Made by a program: the position numbers and the translations under genes
Shown: piece by piece, positions 63,684 through 64,000 of the stretch
Position numbering within the stretch: position 1 is the first letter of the stretch
Layout of the letters: every line of letters starts with the position of its first letter
Assembly: GCA_965261645.1 (NCBI GenBank)
Contig: CBDHDJ010000003.1
Coordinates: forward strand, 1,240,001-1,304,000
Source of the DNA: CBDHDJ01 sp965261645
GTDB lineage: Bacteria > Pseudomonadota > Alphaproteobacteria > SHVV01
Direction of reading: 5' to 3'
Length of the DNA stretch: 64,000 nt
Notes under the pieces: model-generated
The model's input: only the letters and a program-made list of their open reading frames with translations
Databases searched by the model: none
What the model was told of the DNA's origin: nothing

Positions 63684-64000
63684 CGCGCCGTGGTGCTGTC
63701 CGACGACCGCGGGGCCGGCGGCGGCCTGGTGCTGAACGAGGAGTTCCTGCGGTTCGCCGCGCACTGGGGGTTCATGCCGCGCTCGTGCCGACCCTATCGG
63801 GCCCAGACCAAGGGCAAAGTGGAGCGCCCGATCCGCTACATCCGCGAGAGCTTCTTCTACGGCCGCTCGTTTGCGAATGACAACAATCTCAACGAGCAGG
63901 CCGCGCGCTGGCTGGAGGACACAGCCAACGTCCGCCGGCATGCCACGACCGGGGAGCGTCCTGTCGACCGCTTCGAGCGCGACGAGCGGGCGGTGCTTCT
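63684..64000 (+). pseudogene. IS21-family IstA transposase, 3' part (continues beyond the window)
   Basis: AVVLSDDRGAGGGLVLNEEF, HWGFMPRSCRPYRAQTKGKVERPIRYIRES with the catalytic Glu in KGKVER, then FFYGRSFANDNNLNEQAARWL. It directly continues the 62234 fragment and is still open at the window edge. Confidence 0.9.

Noticed and set aside
1..64000. CRISPR arrays, rRNA or tRNA genes
   Set aside because: No regularly spaced repeats, rRNA signatures or tRNA cloverleaf motifs were noticed; a covariance search was not possible.

Overview
The window is GC-rich DNA from an alphaproteobacterium. The lineage markers are a DUF1476 (F1-ATPase zeta-type) gene, a 17-kDa-antigen-type lipoprotein, alphaproteobacterial MreB and HU, and IS families common in Rhodospirillales/Rhizobiales; the order is inferred and no species is claimed. 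It is dominated by mobile DNA: at least 14 insertion sequences or remnants (IS21 x2, IS30, IS3 x2, IS1595, IS5, IS110, IS1111 x2, IS66-like, IS1182-like x2, IS630 x2), a group II intron, three short inverted-repeat (MITE-like) elements and several tyrosine-recombinase genes or remnants. Many ordinary genes are broken by frameshifts, nonsense codons or insertions. No rRNA, tRNA or CRISPR array was recognised.

Layout. 1-5011: a nested IS stack (IS21 abutting IS30, which interrupts IS3), with a ParB-gene fragment on its outer edge. 5473-10297: an IS1595 element, then glutathione-related genes (GST, a 2-hydroxychromene-2-carboxylate isomerase fragment, a YbdK-type carboxylate-amine ligase) and a DUF3047 gene cut by IS5. 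10323-13988: a decayed defence-like patch (frameshifted PD-(D/E)XK nuclease, doubly frameshifted Vsr, DUF3883 protein, HEPN-like protein). 14028-17490: IS1111 remnant, IS3, IS110. 17487-26743: an integrase zone split by a 5.4-kb IS66-like transposon (18118-23557). That transposon carries a very long coiled-coil transposase, a group II intron inside the transposase gene and a DruA-like (DUF4338) gene, and is bounded by 126-bp inverted repeats and an 8-bp target duplication. Downstream lie two overlapping tyrosine recombinase genes. 26795-33138: chromosomal-type genes (P1 peptidase, VOC protein, gamma-glutamyltransferase, truncated haemoglobin, DUF1476, UmuDC, surface antigen).

33432-50707 and 58033-61095: one plasmid/ICE-like backbone. 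It contains a giant ParB, a GHKL ATPase, DUF2958, a MoxR-type AAA+ protein, a DUF3150-like protein, a metallopeptidase-like/VWA protein, a 1538-residue methyltransferase plus Strawberry-notch helicase, a secreted HNH-like protein, SSB, a toprim protein and a DUF2493 protein. It is interrupted by HU/mreB and three ISs and is visibly decaying (nonsense codons in parB, the ATPase and the toprim gene; an IS in the VWA gene). 61235-64000: an inverted-repeat element, a chimeric transposase remnant and an IS1111 copy inserted in a second IS21 istA that runs off the window.

Working together: the backbone genes look like a maintenance, DNA-processing and possibly DNA-modification module (partition, SSB, primase-like toprim, helicase-methylase, AAA+/VWA chaperone pair). 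The most unusual single object is the IS66-like transposon that pairs a transposase with a DruA-family protein and uses the 3' end of the druA-like gene as its terminal inverted repeat.
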